Of a DNA stretch of 64,000 bases, positions 16,434 to 25,764 are shown one piece after another. Origin of the DNA: Shewanella insulae (GTDB taxonomy: Bacteria; Pseudomonadota; Gammaproteobacteria; Enterobacterales; Shewanellaceae); contig NZ_WRPA01000005.1 in assembly GCF_009831655.1 (NCBI RefSeq), positions 1-64,000 of the forward strand. The letters are read 5' to 3'. The position numbers were made by a program, and so were the translations under genes. Position 1 is the stretch's first letter; the number at the start of each line of letters is the position of its first letter. The notes under the pieces are model-generated. The model was not told the DNA's origin. It did not search any database and saw nothing but the letters and a program-made list of their open reading frames with translations.

Positions 16434-17239
16434 GCGCCAATGGCCAAACATCTGCTGTCTCTCAGGCGGGCAGTGCGCAGCGAGAGCCTAAAGTGCCTGT
16501 GGAGCACAGCGGCATCTATACCGGCCAGGTTCGCCATCGCAGGTTTGGCGATATCCCACACGCCTTTAAGTATCGCCTCTACATGATGGGGCTGGATCTC
16601 GACGAGCTGTCTGCTGTTACCTCCCGCAGCTGGCTGTTTGGTCTGCGCTGGTTCAACCCCATACGTTTTAATGAAAAAGATTACCTCAAAAATGAACCCG
16701 GCAGCCTTAAGCAACGTATTGCCCAGAAAGTCGCCGCACTCGGTGGAAGTTGGCAGGCAGAAAACAGGGTTGTGATCTTGGCTCAGTGCCGCTGTCTAGG
16801 GGTTTATTTTAGTCCCATCAACTTCTACTTCTGTTATGACGAGCAGCAGGTTTGCCGCTACATGTTGGCCGAGGTGAGTAATACCCCTTGGAATCAGAGG
16901 CACTACTATCTGCTGAGCCTGGAGGGCGAGATGAAGCTCAAGAAGGCATTTCATGTGTCGCCCTTTATGGCGATGGAGATGACCTATCATTGGCGGGTTT
17001 CGCCGCCAGCGGCAAAGGCGCTGGTGCATATCGAGAACCATAAGGAAGCCAAGGTGTTCGATGCCACACTGGCGCTCGACAAACAGGGGATCACCCCGGG
17101 TAATTTGCTGAGTACCTGGGTCAAGATCCCATCGATGACGGTAAAGATGGTCGTCGGCATCTATTGGCAGGCGCTTAAGCTGTTTCTCAAGCGGGTGCCC
17201 TTTATTGCGCATCCAGATGCCGGTGAGACGACTAAATAG
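16430..17239 (+). CDS. DUF1365 protein
   Basis: 269 residues. The family signature is visible: GQVRHRRFGDIPHAFKYRLYMM near residue 29 (given as GQVRHRRFGD and HAFKYRLYMM), then SPINFYFCYD and NTPWNQRHYYLL in the middle. No signal peptide. Function is unknown biochemically; it always travels with the FAD oxidase and Cfa-like methyltransferase. It overlaps the preceding gene by 4 bp and is 69 bp from cfa. Confidence 0.92.
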   Translation: MSANGQTSAVSQAGSAQREPKVPVEHSGIYTGQVRHRRFGDIPHAFKYRLYMMGLDLDELSAVTSRSWLFGLRWFNPIRFNEKDYLKNEPGSLKQRIAQKVAALGGSWQAENRVVILAQCRCLGVYFSPINFYFCYDEQQVCRYMLAEVSNTPWNQRHYYLLSLEGEMKLKKAFHVSPFMAMEMTYHWRVSPPAAKALVHIENHKEAKVFDATLALDKQGITPGNLLSTWVKIPSMTVKMVVGIYWQALKLFLKRVPFIAHPDAGETTK

Positions 17240-17308
17240 CAAGGGTTAACGAGATTGCAGCTTAATCCATAGCCTGAACCAGATGGTATTTCATTTAGCG
17301 AGGTAGAG

Positions 17309-18589
17309 ATGGAACAGACAATCAAACAAGTAAATGGCGTAAGGCCTCGCGCTGTGGCAGTGGAGCAGGGCACAATGCAGAAGTATCGTGCCCTGGTCAT
17401 TCGCCTGTTGGGTCAGCTCGAAGGTGGCTTTATCACCCTCATCGAAGGCGACACACAGCAGCAGTTTGGCGAGCGAAGCACTAACCTGAGCGCCCAGATA
17501 AATGTGTTGGATCCCAGCTTCTATCGAGACCTTATCCAAGGGGGCAGTATAGGCGCGGCCGAGGCCTTTCTCGACGGTAAATGGACCAGCCCGGATCTCA
17601 CCTGTCTCATTCAACTGATGGCTCGCAATCAAACCCGGCTGGATGCGCTGGAGCAGAAGATGGCCTGGCTGAATCGAATCAAGCATCTGCTGCTAAGGCG
17701 GAGTCAGCGTAATACAGAGCAAGGGGCCAAGCGTAACATCCTGGCCCACTACGACATAGGTAACGAGCTCTACGAGCGCTTTCTCGACGACTCTATGCTC
17801 TACTCTTGTGCCCTCTACGGCTATACGGCCCAGACGCTGGCTCAGGCCCAGCAAAATAAGCTGCAAACCATCTGCGACAAGCTGGAACTCAAGCCTGGGG
17901 AGCATGTGGTCGAGATAGGCACAGGTTGGGGGGCGCTGGCCATCTATATGGCGCAGCACTATGGCTGCCGCGTTACCACGACCACCATATCCGATGCCCA
18001 GTATCAATATGCCAAGATGCGTATCGAGCAGGCGGATCTTAGCGGCCAGGTAACCCTGCTCAAGCAGGACTATCGCCGCCTCACAGGCCAGTACGACAAG
18101 CTGGTGTCGATAGAGATGATAGAGGCGGTGGGCCATGAGTACCTGGGCACCTTTTTCGAGACCTGTTCGGGCTTGCTGAAAGATGATGGCAAGATGCTGC
18201 TGCAGGCGATCACCATCAGCGATAGTCGCTACGAGAAGTACCGTAAAGGCGTCGATTTTATTCAGAAATATATCTTCCCCGGTGGCTGTCTGCCGTCGGT
18301 GGCCGTGATGAGTGAGCAGCTGGCCAAGCGTACCGACATGGTGATATGCGATCTTGAGGATATTGGCCTGCATTATGCCAGAACCCTGTATGACTGGCGT
18401 CAGGCCTTCGAGCAAGCCTGGCCGGAACTGGAGGCGCTGGGCTATGACGAGCAATTTAAGCGGCTCTGGCTGTTTTATTTCTGTTACTGCGAAGGGGCAT
18501 TTAAGGAGCGACTAATCGCCACCCATCATCTTGTCGCCCGTAAGCCCAGGTATTTTGGTGTCCAGGATGAAAGCGTTCTGGCTTATTAA
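17309..18589 (+). CDS. cfa: Cyclopropane-fatty-acyl-phospholipid synthase family methyltransferase
   Basis: 426 residues. The SAM-binding motif VVEIGTGWGALAIYMA lies near residue 199. Upstream is the family segment AHYDIGNELYERFLDDSMLYSCA, shown here as AHYDIGNELYERF and SMLYSCA, and downstream QKYIFPGGCLPS. These enzymes methylate or cyclopropanate membrane-lipid acyl chains at the membrane surface. The last 23 bp overlap the DUF2878 gene. In the Rhodobacter RpoE regulon a Cfa-like gene is a direct target. Confidence 0.94.
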   Translation: MEQTIKQVNGVRPRAVAVEQGTMQKYRALVIRLLGQLEGGFITLIEGDTQQQFGERSTNLSAQINVLDPSFYRDLIQGGSIGAAEAFLDGKWTSPDLTCLIQLMARNQTRLDALEQKMAWLNRIKHLLLRRSQRNTEQGAKRNILAHYDIGNELYERFLDDSMLYSCALYGYTAQTLAQAQQNKLQTICDKLELKPGEHVVEIGTGWGALAIYMAQHYGCRVTTTTISDAQYQYAKMRIEQADLSGQVTLLKQDYRRLTGQYDKLVSIEMIEAVGHEYLGTFFETCSGLLKDDGKMLLQAITISDSRYEKYRKGVDFIQKYIFPGGCLPSVAVMSEQLAKRTDMVICDLEDIGLHYARTLYDWRQAFEQAWPELEALGYDEQFKRLWLFYFCYCEGAFKERLIATHHLVARKPRYFGVQDESVLAY

Positions 18590-19076
18590 TCTCGGCCTGT
18601 TTCAGCTGGCCTGGTGGTCGGCGGCCTGGTTAACAAACTCGGCCAGTTACATTATCTCTGGGCTGATCATATTGCACTGCCTGCTGTCCCCCTGTTTGAA
18701 GGCGGATCTCAGGCTGATGGCGCTTTTGCCGCTCGGACTGCTGGTGGATGGGGCGCTCATCGCACTCGGCGCCTTTCGCGGTATCGAGTCTGCATTTCCC
18801 CTCTGGCTAGCCCTGCTGTGGGTGATCTTCCTGATGAGCCTCAATCACAGCTTACGTCTGCTATCCGGGCTCAGTCTGCCCTGGCTGATGCTGATTGGCG
18901 CCCTTGGCGGGGCGGGCAGTTATTGGGCCGGATTGAGCCTGGGAGCCTTAACGACACAAGTATCGGGTATTAATTTTTGGTTGATCGCGGCGCCTGTCTG
19001 GGCAGTGCTCTTGCCCTTGCTGGTTTGGGGTCAGGGCAAGGTCTCTGCGCCGCAAGCTAGCAAGTTAACCGGGTAA
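18567..19076 (+). CDS. DUF2878 inner-membrane protein
   Basis: 169 residues from the ATG at 18567, which has CCAGG just before it; a start at 18531 would add residues read from inside cfa. Four to five hydrophobic helices cover nearly the whole length, so it is an integral membrane protein. I recall DUF2878 as a regular companion of cfa in Vibrio and Shewanella. Function unknown; possibly membrane-lipid related. Confidence 0.85.
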   Translation: MKAFWLINLGLFQLAWWSAAWLTNSASYIISGLIILHCLLSPCLKADLRLMALLPLGLLVDGALIALGAFRGIESAFPLWLALLWVIFLMSLNHSLRLLSGLSLPWLMLIGALGGAGSYWAGLSLGALTTQVSGINFWLIAAPVWAVLLPLLVWGQGKVSAPQASKLTG

Positions 19077-19141
19077 CAAGCTCATTAGGTGACTAGCTGA
19101 TTAGGTTAAAAGCCTATTTAGGTAAGAAAGTGAGGTGAGTC

Positions 19142-19630
19142 ATGGGCAAAGTTTTATTGCTATTACTCTTTAGCCTGAGTGCTCAGGCCGCGGATCTCGA
19201 TAGGTTACATAAGATAGGTAGCGCCGAGATGCAGTATCTGTTTTGGACCTTGTATCGCGCCGAGCTGTATGGCGCTAAGCCTGACTATGAGGCGAGTGCT
19301 GATAAGGCGCTAAAGATTAACTACTACCGAGATATCGAAAGCGATCTGCTTATCGAGGCTACGGTAGAACAATGGCGTCATCTGGGGTACTCGGACGAGC
19401 AGATAACCTCTTGGCAGGGGCAAATACTGGGGCTATGGCCCGACGTGCGTGAGGGTGACAGCCTGACCTTATGGGTGAACAGCCAGGGTGACAGCTATTT
19501 CTATTTCGGTGACAAGCAACTTGGGCAGATCCAGGATCAGACCTTTGGCGAGGCGTTTCTGGCCATCTGGTTATCTGAGCGCACCTCAGAGCCTGAGTTA
19601 AGACAGGGTCTATTGGGATTAAGACAATGA
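19142..19630 (+). CDS. Exported chalcone-isomerase-like protein
   Basis: 162 residues with a signal peptide (residues 1-16, ending AQA). The rest fits the bacterial chalcone isomerase-like family: EMQYLFWTLYRAELYG and LKINYYRDIESDLL near the N-terminus, and GEAFLAIWLSE near the C-terminus. Plant-type CHI chemistry is not expected; related folds bind fatty acids. It overlaps the DUF3833 gene by 4 bp and belongs to the tail of the RpoE-ChrR cluster. Confidence 0.83.
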   Translation: MGKVLLLLLFSLSAQAADLDRLHKIGSAEMQYLFWTLYRAELYGAKPDYEASADKALKINYYRDIESDLLIEATVEQWRHLGYSDEQITSWQGQILGLWPDVREGDSLTLWVNSQGDSYFYFGDKQLGQIQDQTFGEAFLAIWLSERTSEPELRQGLLGLRQ

Positions 19631-20166
19631 AAAATATCGTTTTAGCATTTGTGATCTCCTTACATATCTTGCTCCTTAGCGCCTGTGGCAGTGCCTCTCT
19701 GGAGGACTACAGCGACACCAGCCCTGAGTTGCATCTGGACAGCTTTTTCGACGGTAAGCTAAAGGCCTACGGCATAGTGCTGGATCGCTCCGGCACCCTG
19801 ATAAGGCGCTTCGAGGTGGATATGCTGGCTAACTGGCAGGGAGGTAGGGGCGAGATCCAGGAGTGGTTTGTGTTCGATGACGGCGAGAAAAGCGAGCGCA
19901 CCTGGCAGCTTACCAAGCTTGATGATAATTCCTATCAAGGCCGCGCCCAAGACGTGGTGGGTACAGCCCATGGCGAAACCCGAGGTTCGGCGCTGTTTTG
20001 GCAATATGAACTCGAGATCCCGGTAAATGGCGAGATCTATCGGGTGACCTTAGATGATTGGATGTTTCTGCTCGATGATAAGCGTCTGTTCAACAAGACA
20101 GAGATGAGTAAGTTTGGCATCAGGGTGGGAGAAGTTATCCTCTATATCGAAAAAATATCGGGTTAA
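19627..20166 (+). CDS. DUF3833 lipoprotein
   Basis: 179 residues. The signal peptide ends in the lipobox LLSAC (Cys near residue 19), so it is a membrane-anchored periplasmic lipoprotein. The mature part resembles DUF3833: FFDGKLKAYGIVLDRSGTL early, and FNKTEMSKFGIRVGEV near the end. Function unknown. The gap to the next gene (20167-20414, 248 bp) has no gene or strong signal that I can support. Confidence 0.85.
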   Translation: MKNIVLAFVISLHILLLSACGSASLEDYSDTSPELHLDSFFDGKLKAYGIVLDRSGTLIRRFEVDMLANWQGGRGEIQEWFVFDDGEKSERTWQLTKLDDNSYQGRAQDVVGTAHGETRGSALFWQYELEIPVNGEIYRVTLDDWMFLLDDKRLFNKTEMSKFGIRVGEVILYIEKISG

Positions 20167-20414
20167 ACCTCCAACCAGTCCGCTGTCGCCATTTAATATC
20201 GCCTTTGAGAATGAGTCTGGTTATCCAAACACCATGGTTTCTACTAACATAAAGACTGATGCTCTTTTTATAAGCCGTATTTAAATCCGTGAATGAATTT
20301 CATTACTCTAAATAAAACCAAGCATTATTGACGTTGCACTTGAGGGAATGAGCATAGCACTTATTGGCACATACATTGTTAGCGCGACGATGTGACGCTT
20401 AAGAGGCAGCTTAT

Positions 20415-21800
20415 ATGAAAGGTTTACAACAATCTCAGGTGGACAGTTTTAAGGCTGAATTCGGGGGCGATGTCATTTTGCCCCAAGACAGCAATTACGA
20501 TGAAGTACGACAGATCTGGAATGCCATGATAGATCGCAAACCGGGGATGATTGCCCGTTGCACCTCGGCGGAGGATGTGGTCAAAGCCGTCAACTTTGGC
20601 CGGGAACATGAATTACTCATCTCGGTTCGCGGCGGTGGCCACAATATTGCGGGTAAGGCCCTTTGTGACGATGGCTTGATGATAGATCTGTCACTGATGA
20701 AACAGGTCAAGGTCGACCCCGACAAACGGCTGGCGCTGGTTGAGCCAGGTTGTACCCTGGAGGATGTGGACGCAGCCACTCAAAAACATGGCCTGGCGGT
20801 GCCTATGGGGATCAACTCCACCACAGGGATCGCGGGATTAACCTTAGGTGGTGGCTTTGGCTGGTTAAGCCGAAAACTGGGCATGACTATCGATAACCTG
20901 GTATCGGCCAATGTGGTGACCGCCGATGGCAGGCAGCTCCTTGCCAGCCAGGCAAACGAGCCAGAGCTCTTCTGGGGGCTGCGTGGCGGCGGCGGTAACT
21001 TCGGCATAGTCACTCAGTTTGAGTTTAAGCTGCATCCCGTTGGGCCTGATGTCCTTAGCGGTTTAATCGTTTTTCCCTTCGAACAGGCGAAGTCTGTCAT
21101 CAGCCAGTTTGTTAACTTTACCGCCAGTGCGCCAGACGATCTGAGTGTCTGGATGGTGGCTCGTAAGGCGCCGCCACTGCCATTTCTACCCGAGTCGGTA
21201 CACGGCAAAGAGGTGATCGTGTTGGCAATATGCTATGCGGGCGATCCCGCCGATGGTGAGAAACTGATCGCGCCGCTTCGTCAATTTGGCACGCCTGTGG
21301 GTGAGCATGTTGGTGTGCAGCCCTTAGTTGCCTGGCAGCAAGCCTTCGATCCTCTGTTGACACCCGGTTCGCGTAATTATTGGAAATCACACAATTTTAC
21401 CCAGCTTAGCGAAGCGGCTATCGATACGGCCATCGAGTATGCTGGCACCCTGCCCACAGAGCAGTGCGAGATCTTTATCGCCTCCATAGGCTGCGCCACC
21501 TGTTTGCCGGCCGCCGATGCCATGGCTTACTCAGCCCGGGATGCCCAGTACGTATTGAACGTGCATGTTCGCTGGGAGTCTGCCGATGATGATAAACGCT
21601 GTATCGCCTGGGCGCGGGAGTTCTTCGATAAGACCAAGCCATTTGCCAGCGGCGGTGCCTACATCAACTTCCTGACCGATGACGAATCTGAGCGCACCGA
21701 GTCGGCCTATGGTGAAACCTATGGGCGATTACGTCAGTTGAAGAAGCAGTACGATCCGAACAACCTGTTTAGGGTGAATCAGAACATCAAGCCCGCTTAA
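20415..21800 (+). CDS. FAD-linked oxidase, berberine-bridge (BBE) type
   Basis: 461 residues. The FAD-binding type 4 domain occupies roughly residues 35-210, with RGGGHNIAGKALCDDG containing the histidine that usually carries covalent FAD, and GGGFGWLSRKLG later. The C-terminal BBE motif includes YDPNNLFRVNQNI. The second covalent Cys typical of bicovalent enzymes is absent at the expected place, so a single His link is likely (inference). Substrate unknown. It stands apart from the RpoE cluster by 248 bp and no TGATC motif is seen before it. Confidence 0.88.
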   Translation: MKGLQQSQVDSFKAEFGGDVILPQDSNYDEVRQIWNAMIDRKPGMIARCTSAEDVVKAVNFGREHELLISVRGGGHNIAGKALCDDGLMIDLSLMKQVKVDPDKRLALVEPGCTLEDVDAATQKHGLAVPMGINSTTGIAGLTLGGGFGWLSRKLGMTIDNLVSANVVTADGRQLLASQANEPELFWGLRGGGGNFGIVTQFEFKLHPVGPDVLSGLIVFPFEQAKSVISQFVNFTASAPDDLSVWMVARKAPPLPFLPESVHGKEVIVLAICYAGDPADGEKLIAPLRQFGTPVGEHVGVQPLVAWQQAFDPLLTPGSRNYWKSHNFTQLSEAAIDTAIEYAGTLPTEQCEIFIASIGCATCLPAADAMAYSARDAQYVLNVHVRWESADDDKRCIAWAREFFDKTKPFASGGAYINFLTDDESERTESAYGETYGRLRQLKKQYDPNNLFRVNQNIKPA

Positions 21801-21821
21801 ATTGGGGCTGTGATGTAGAAA

Positions 21822-21859
21822 CCAAGTGACTGTTTATTTACAAGATAACAGTCACTTGG
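21822..21859. terminator. Strong hairpin between convergent genes
   Basis: A 13-bp perfect stem (CCAAGTGACTGTT and its complement) with a 12-base loop sits between the convergent BBE and YecM-like genes. T-tracts are poor (TTTCT on the minus side), so the terminator role is likely but not certain. Confidence 0.6.
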
Positions 21860-22450
21860 CTACTTAGCTTCGGAGGCGATAACCGCCTTTATGCCGTGGG
21901 GATGGACCTTGATACAGAGGTTGCCCCGTTTGAAGGCGATGGTGGGGTTAGCCAGGCGTTCATGTTCCCCCTGAGGCGAACTCATCTTTACTTTAACATC
22001 CGTTTGCTGATCCAGCACGGCGACGAGTGTCGGCGCCCGCTCGAGCAGCTGCTCACGCAATGTTTCTGTGGTAGTCGCACCGCCCGGCAGCACCAGCTCT
22101 ATATGTTCCCAGCCCTCGACCGGATAACGTTTATCGCCGGGGTAGGGCAGCTCGATGCAATCTATCGCCAGCTCACCCAGCACTAAGGGGGTGTCTAGGG
22201 CGATGATGAGAATGGGGCGGCCGTTGATCATATTGTCGGAGATTATCTTACCCTGACGGCAGTAGGCCTCCCTTAGGCTATCGGCGCCTTGACTGGTGTT
22301 GACCCTGAGGGCGGCGTGGTCGCACTCAAGATCCAGGCTATCCAGCCCTAGCTCCTTCATGAAATCTAAAATCGCTTGGCTGAAGGTAGGCCACTGCTTA
22401 TTGAGCGCGTCAAAAGTCAGCTCACTGGAAATTTGAGATTCAGTTGTCAT
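21860..22450 (-). CDS. YecM-like VOC-fold protein
   Basis: 196 residues from the ATG at 22450. The sequence matches the YecM family, a vicinal-oxygen-chelate fold with conserved DHAALRVN near residue 45 and the EHIELVLPG segment near residue 122. Such proteins have putative metal ligands (His and Glu) but no proven activity. An upstream in-frame ATG (22474) would add eight residues and cannot be excluded. Convergent with the BBE gene. Confidence 0.8.
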   Translation of the reverse strand: MTTESQISSELTFDALNKQWPTFSQAILDFMKELGLDSLDLECDHAALRVNTSQGADSLREAYCRQGKIISDNMINGRPILIIALDTPLVLGELAIDCIELPYPGDKRYPVEGWEHIELVLPGGATTTETLREQLLERAPTLVAVLDQQTDVKVKMSSPQGEHERLANPTIAFKRGNLCIKVHPHGIKAVIASEAK

Positions 22451-22533
22451 CTTATTTGTCTTGTGTGGACTCAAAATTGGGTATTAGTGCCTCGGATCTA
22501 GTAACCGGTTCGGCACTGGTGGCGGCACTGGTC

Positions 22534-23073
22534 TTAAGGCCAGATCTCTATGGGGGTGCCGGTATCGACGGCGCGCCACAGTTCGTCTATCTCTTCGTTC
22601 TTGATGGCGATACAGCCGTCGGTCCAGTTGAGTCGCTGGGCTTCATCCGGGGTGAGCGAGGAGTTAGGATTCTGACCGTGGATCATTATCTGTCCGCCGG
22701 GATTGATCCCCAGCGCGGCAGCCCTGAGTTTATCTTCATCATTAGGGTAGGAGATATGGATAGCGCGGTAGTAGGCGCTGTCGGCCTTCTTATAATCCAG
22801 GATGTAGCGCCCCTCTGGGGTGCGTTGATCCCCCTCTTGTAGCTTGTGGCCAACCGGGCGATCCCCTAGGGCTATTTTATAGCGTCTCAACACTTTACCT
22901 TGGCGCATCAACAACATGCTGGCTTCAGACTTATTGACCACCACGAGATCGACCTTGCCAATCTGGCTCTTACTGGCGCTGTGGGGCGAGCTGAGGCCGC
23001 TCGATTGCGCCCAGGTGACCCCTAACGGGGCGAGCAGGCAGAGCAGCAGGAGTTGTTTAAAAAATGTCTGCAT
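22534..23073 (-). CDS. L,D-transpeptidase (YkuD domain), exported
   Basis: 179 residues with a signal peptide (about 1-21, ending in TWAQ). The YkuD catalytic motif lies near the C-terminus: HGQNPNS and then NWTDGCIAIKN, containing the Gly-Cys catalytic pair. It forms or edits 3-3 peptidoglycan cross-links or attaches lipoproteins. It is upstream of, and on the same strand as, the YecM-like gene, with an 83-bp gap. The start at 23073 gives a good signal peptide; the longer 23118 frame does not. Confidence 0.9.
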   Translation of the reverse strand: MQTFFKQLLLLCLLAPLGVTWAQSSGLSSPHSASKSQIGKVDLVVVNKSEASMLLMRQGKVLRRYKIALGDRPVGHKLQEGDQRTPEGRYILDYKKADSAYYRAIHISYPNDEDKLRAAALGINPGGQIMIHGQNPNSSLTPDEAQRLNWTDGCIAIKNEEIDELWRAVDTGTPIEIWP

Positions 23074-23230
23074 CGTCTTGGTTCGGTAAAATAAAGCCAC
23101 TACTTGGGTGTTCATCATACCTTATTTTAGATTAAGCTGGATCGGTTAATTCCATGTTGCATCAAAGCCCATGGAGTTGGCATATTTTTATAGTAAGAGA
23201 TATGGCAAGCGATAAGGATTGTTGATTTAG

Positions 23231-24058
23231 ATGGATGAGACCCCGCAAGAGGCGCGTAAACAGAAACTCAGAGAGATTATCTTCGGTACCGACACCCCGG
23301 CGGGTCGCTATTTCGACCTTAGCCTGATCGTCTGTATCGTGTTGAGTGTTGCCCTGGTGTTTGTCGACACCATAGACAGTGTTCATGAGCGTTATGGTGA
23401 TTGGATCCGCATTGCCGAGTGGGGCTTTACCGGCATCTTTACCCTGGAGTATCTGCTAAGGCTCTACTGCTCGGCGCAGCCGGTGCAATATGCCCGTAGC
23501 TTCTACGGCGTGGTGGATCTGCTCTCTATTCTACCTAGCTACCTGGCGCTCATCTTCCCCGGGGCGAGCTTCACGCTGGTGATCCGTGTGCTGCGTCTAT
23601 TCCGTATCTTCAGGGTGCTCAAGTTGCTGCGTTATCTCAGCGAGGGCAACATTCTGCTGCGGGCCATGATGCAGTCGAGCCGTAAGGTATTTTTGTTTTT
23701 CTTCTCCGTCAGCCTGATCGTCATGGTGCTCAGCGCCATCATGTATGTGGTGGAGGGGCCAGAGCATGGCTTCACCTCCATGCCGAAATCTATCTACTGG
23801 ACAATCGTGACTATCACCACGGTAGGTTACGGTGACATCACGCCACAGACCACATTAGGGCAGGGGATCGCGGCGCTGACCATGTTGATAGGTTACTCCA
23901 TCATCGCCATTCCGACCGGTATCCTGACCTCGGAGCTCTCTCAGGAGATGGTGCGCAAGAAAGATCTGCGCCGTTGCAGCAACTGCCTCAAGATGGGCCA
24001 CGAAGTCTCGGCGCTCTATTGTGACAAGTGTGGTAGCGAGTTGGAAACCGACCTCTAG
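23231..24058 (+). CDS. Voltage-gated-type potassium channel with C-terminal zinc ribbon
   Basis: 275 residues. Six transmembrane helices are expected in the first ~225. An S4-like helix has Arg at every third position (IRVLRLFRIFRVLKLLRYL), and the selectivity filter reads TVGYGD near residue 199. The last ~30 residues hold CSNC and CDKC, a zinc-ribbon pair not found in the standard Kv core. This architecture, a bacterial Kv-like channel ending in a zinc ribbon, is seen in several marine gammaproteobacteria. It starts with ATG after a weak ribosome site. Confidence 0.88.
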   Translation: MDETPQEARKQKLREIIFGTDTPAGRYFDLSLIVCIVLSVALVFVDTIDSVHERYGDWIRIAEWGFTGIFTLEYLLRLYCSAQPVQYARSFYGVVDLLSILPSYLALIFPGASFTLVIRVLRLFRIFRVLKLLRYLSEGNILLRAMMQSSRKVFLFFFSVSLIVMVLSAIMYVVEGPEHGFTSMPKSIYWTIVTITTVGYGDITPQTTLGQGIAALTMLIGYSIIAIPTGILTSELSQEMVRKKDLRRCSNCLKMGHEVSALYCDKCGSELETDL

Positions 24059-24115
24059 GGCCTGTGTGTTTGTGATTTATCTAGTAATGAGCGTATCGAA
24101 TAGGGAGTGGGCACT

Positions 24116-25603
24116 ATGACCACGGCTAAGTTTGTCCAGGGCTCCATCATGCGCCACATACTGGTGATGAGCTCCACCGCCGCCATCGGTATCTCGGCGC
24201 TGTTTGTGGTGGATCTGATCGATATCTTCTTCCTCAGTCTGCTGGGGGAACAGGAGCTGGCCGCAGCCGTGGGCTACGCGGGCACTATCTCCTTCTTTAC
24301 CACCTCAATCGGTATCGGCCTCTCCATAGCCCTCGGCGCCCTGGTATCTCGCGCCGTGGGGGCCAAGGAGTTTGAGCTGGCTAAACGTTTGCTGCTCAAC
24401 AGCGCCGTGGTGACTGTGCTGGTGGCCTCTGTCGTCGCCATAATTGTCACCTGCTTCATTCCCGAGCTGCTTACCCTGGTGGGGGCCACGGGCCGCACCG
24501 GTGAGTTGGCCGCCGGTTACCTCTATATTCTGGTGCCCTCCATGCCCATCATCTGTCTGGCGATGGCGTTGGGGGCGGCGCTCAGGGCGGTGGGCGATGC
24601 CAAGCTCTCCATGGTGTCGACGCTGACGGGCGGCGGGGTCAACCTAGTGTTCGACCCTATCTTCATCTTCCTGCTGGCCATGGGGATCGAGGGGGCGGCG
24701 CTCGCCTCCGTGCTGGCGCGTCTTGCCGTGCTGCTGGTGGCGGCGAGGGGCGTGGTGGTCAAGCATAAGCTGTTTGGCCGTTTCGATTTAACTGCCTTCA
24801 AGCAAGATATCAAGCCGATTTTTGCCATCGCGGGACCCGCGATGATGACCAATATCGCCACGCCCATAGGCAATGCCGTGGTGACACGTGCCATCGCCGA
24901 GTTTGGTGACAGCTATGTGGCGGCCTGGGCCGTACTGGGCAGGCTGACGCCAGTGGCCTTTGGCATGATCTTCGCGCTGAGCGGCGCCATAGGCCCCATA
25001 GTCGGGCAGAACTTTGGCGCGCGGGAGTTTGCCCGTGTTCGTCAGAGTCTCACCAAGGCGCTGCAATTTTGCGCCCTGTATGTGGTGTCAGTGTCCTTGA
25101 TCTTGATGCTGCTGCAGGAGCAGATAGTGACCCTGTTTGCCATGCAGGGGGAGAGCGCCGAGTTGATCCGTTTCTTCTGCCGTTACATCGCCGTCTTCTT
25201 TGTCTTCTCTGGCGCCCTGTTTGTGGCCAACGCCTCCTTCAATAACCTGGGGAAGGCCAAGTACTCGACCCTGTTTAACGTGGGCAAGGCGACGCTGGGC
25301 ACGATCCCCTTCGTTTATTATGGCGGCCAACTCGGGGGCGTAGAGGGTGTGTTGATCGGTCAGGTATTGGGGGCGATCCTCTTTGGCGTGCTCGGGGTGT
25401 TAACCGCTTATCGTCTGGTGGAGAGGGTGCAGGCCAGCGCCGAATCGGCGGTTAGTCAGGAGGTGCTCGACGAGGAGCTAAGCCCAAGCAGCCCCAATCC
25501 GCTCTCATCCTCTTGCGCTCAGATGGCGCAGATCAGCGAAGAGCAAGATTGTGAGGAGAGCAACAGGGTGAGCGAGCTGATCACAGACCCAGGGCGCGAC
25601 TAG
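24116..25603 (+). CDS. MATE-family efflux transporter
   Basis: 495 residues from the ATG at 24116, which has AGGGAG about nine bases before it; a GTG at 24107 is too close to that site. Twelve hydrophobic helices in two halves, as in MATE/DinF proteins; the first half has DLIDIFFLSLLGEQELAA. The C-terminal ~60 residues form a polar Ser/Glu-rich tail. Likely a Na+ or H+ coupled drug or metabolite exporter; substrate unknown. Confidence 0.9.
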   Translation: MTTAKFVQGSIMRHILVMSSTAAIGISALFVVDLIDIFFLSLLGEQELAAAVGYAGTISFFTTSIGIGLSIALGALVSRAVGAKEFELAKRLLLNSAVVTVLVASVVAIIVTCFIPELLTLVGATGRTGELAAGYLYILVPSMPIICLAMALGAALRAVGDAKLSMVSTLTGGGVNLVFDPIFIFLLAMGIEGAALASVLARLAVLLVAARGVVVKHKLFGRFDLTAFKQDIKPIFAIAGPAMMTNIATPIGNAVVTRAIAEFGDSYVAAWAVLGRLTPVAFGMIFALSGAIGPIVGQNFGAREFARVRQSLTKALQFCALYVVSVSLILMLLQEQIVTLFAMQGESAELIRFFCRYIAVFFVFSGALFVANASFNNLGKAKYSTLFNVGKATLGTIPFVYYGGQLGGVEGVLIGQVLGAILFGVLGVLTAYRLVERVQASAESAVSQEVLDEELSPSSPNPLSSSCAQMAQISEEQDCEESNRVSELITDPGRD

Positions 25604-25657
25604 CCAAGCTCTGTTTTACATCGAGGGCTGATTAGGACGGTTCTGAAAGTGAGATAT

Positions 25658-25684
25658 ACAAAAACGGCGCCCTTGATGGCGCCG
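25658..25684 (-). terminator. Terminator of the DUF2986 gene
   Basis: On the minus strand CGGCGCC and GGCGCCG pair over a six-base loop and are followed by TTTTTGT. Located 80 bp past the DUF2986 stop. Confidence 0.75.
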
Positions 25685-25764
25685 CTTGGGGGGAGGACTA
25701 AGAGTTGGGCTTAGTTCAATAGCCGAGAGCCTTGTTATTCTGAGTCTTATTACTCTGAGGCTTG

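Noticed and set aside
17693..18454. 253-codon ORF antisense to cfa
   Set aside because: Antisense shadow; no family pattern and no ribosome site.
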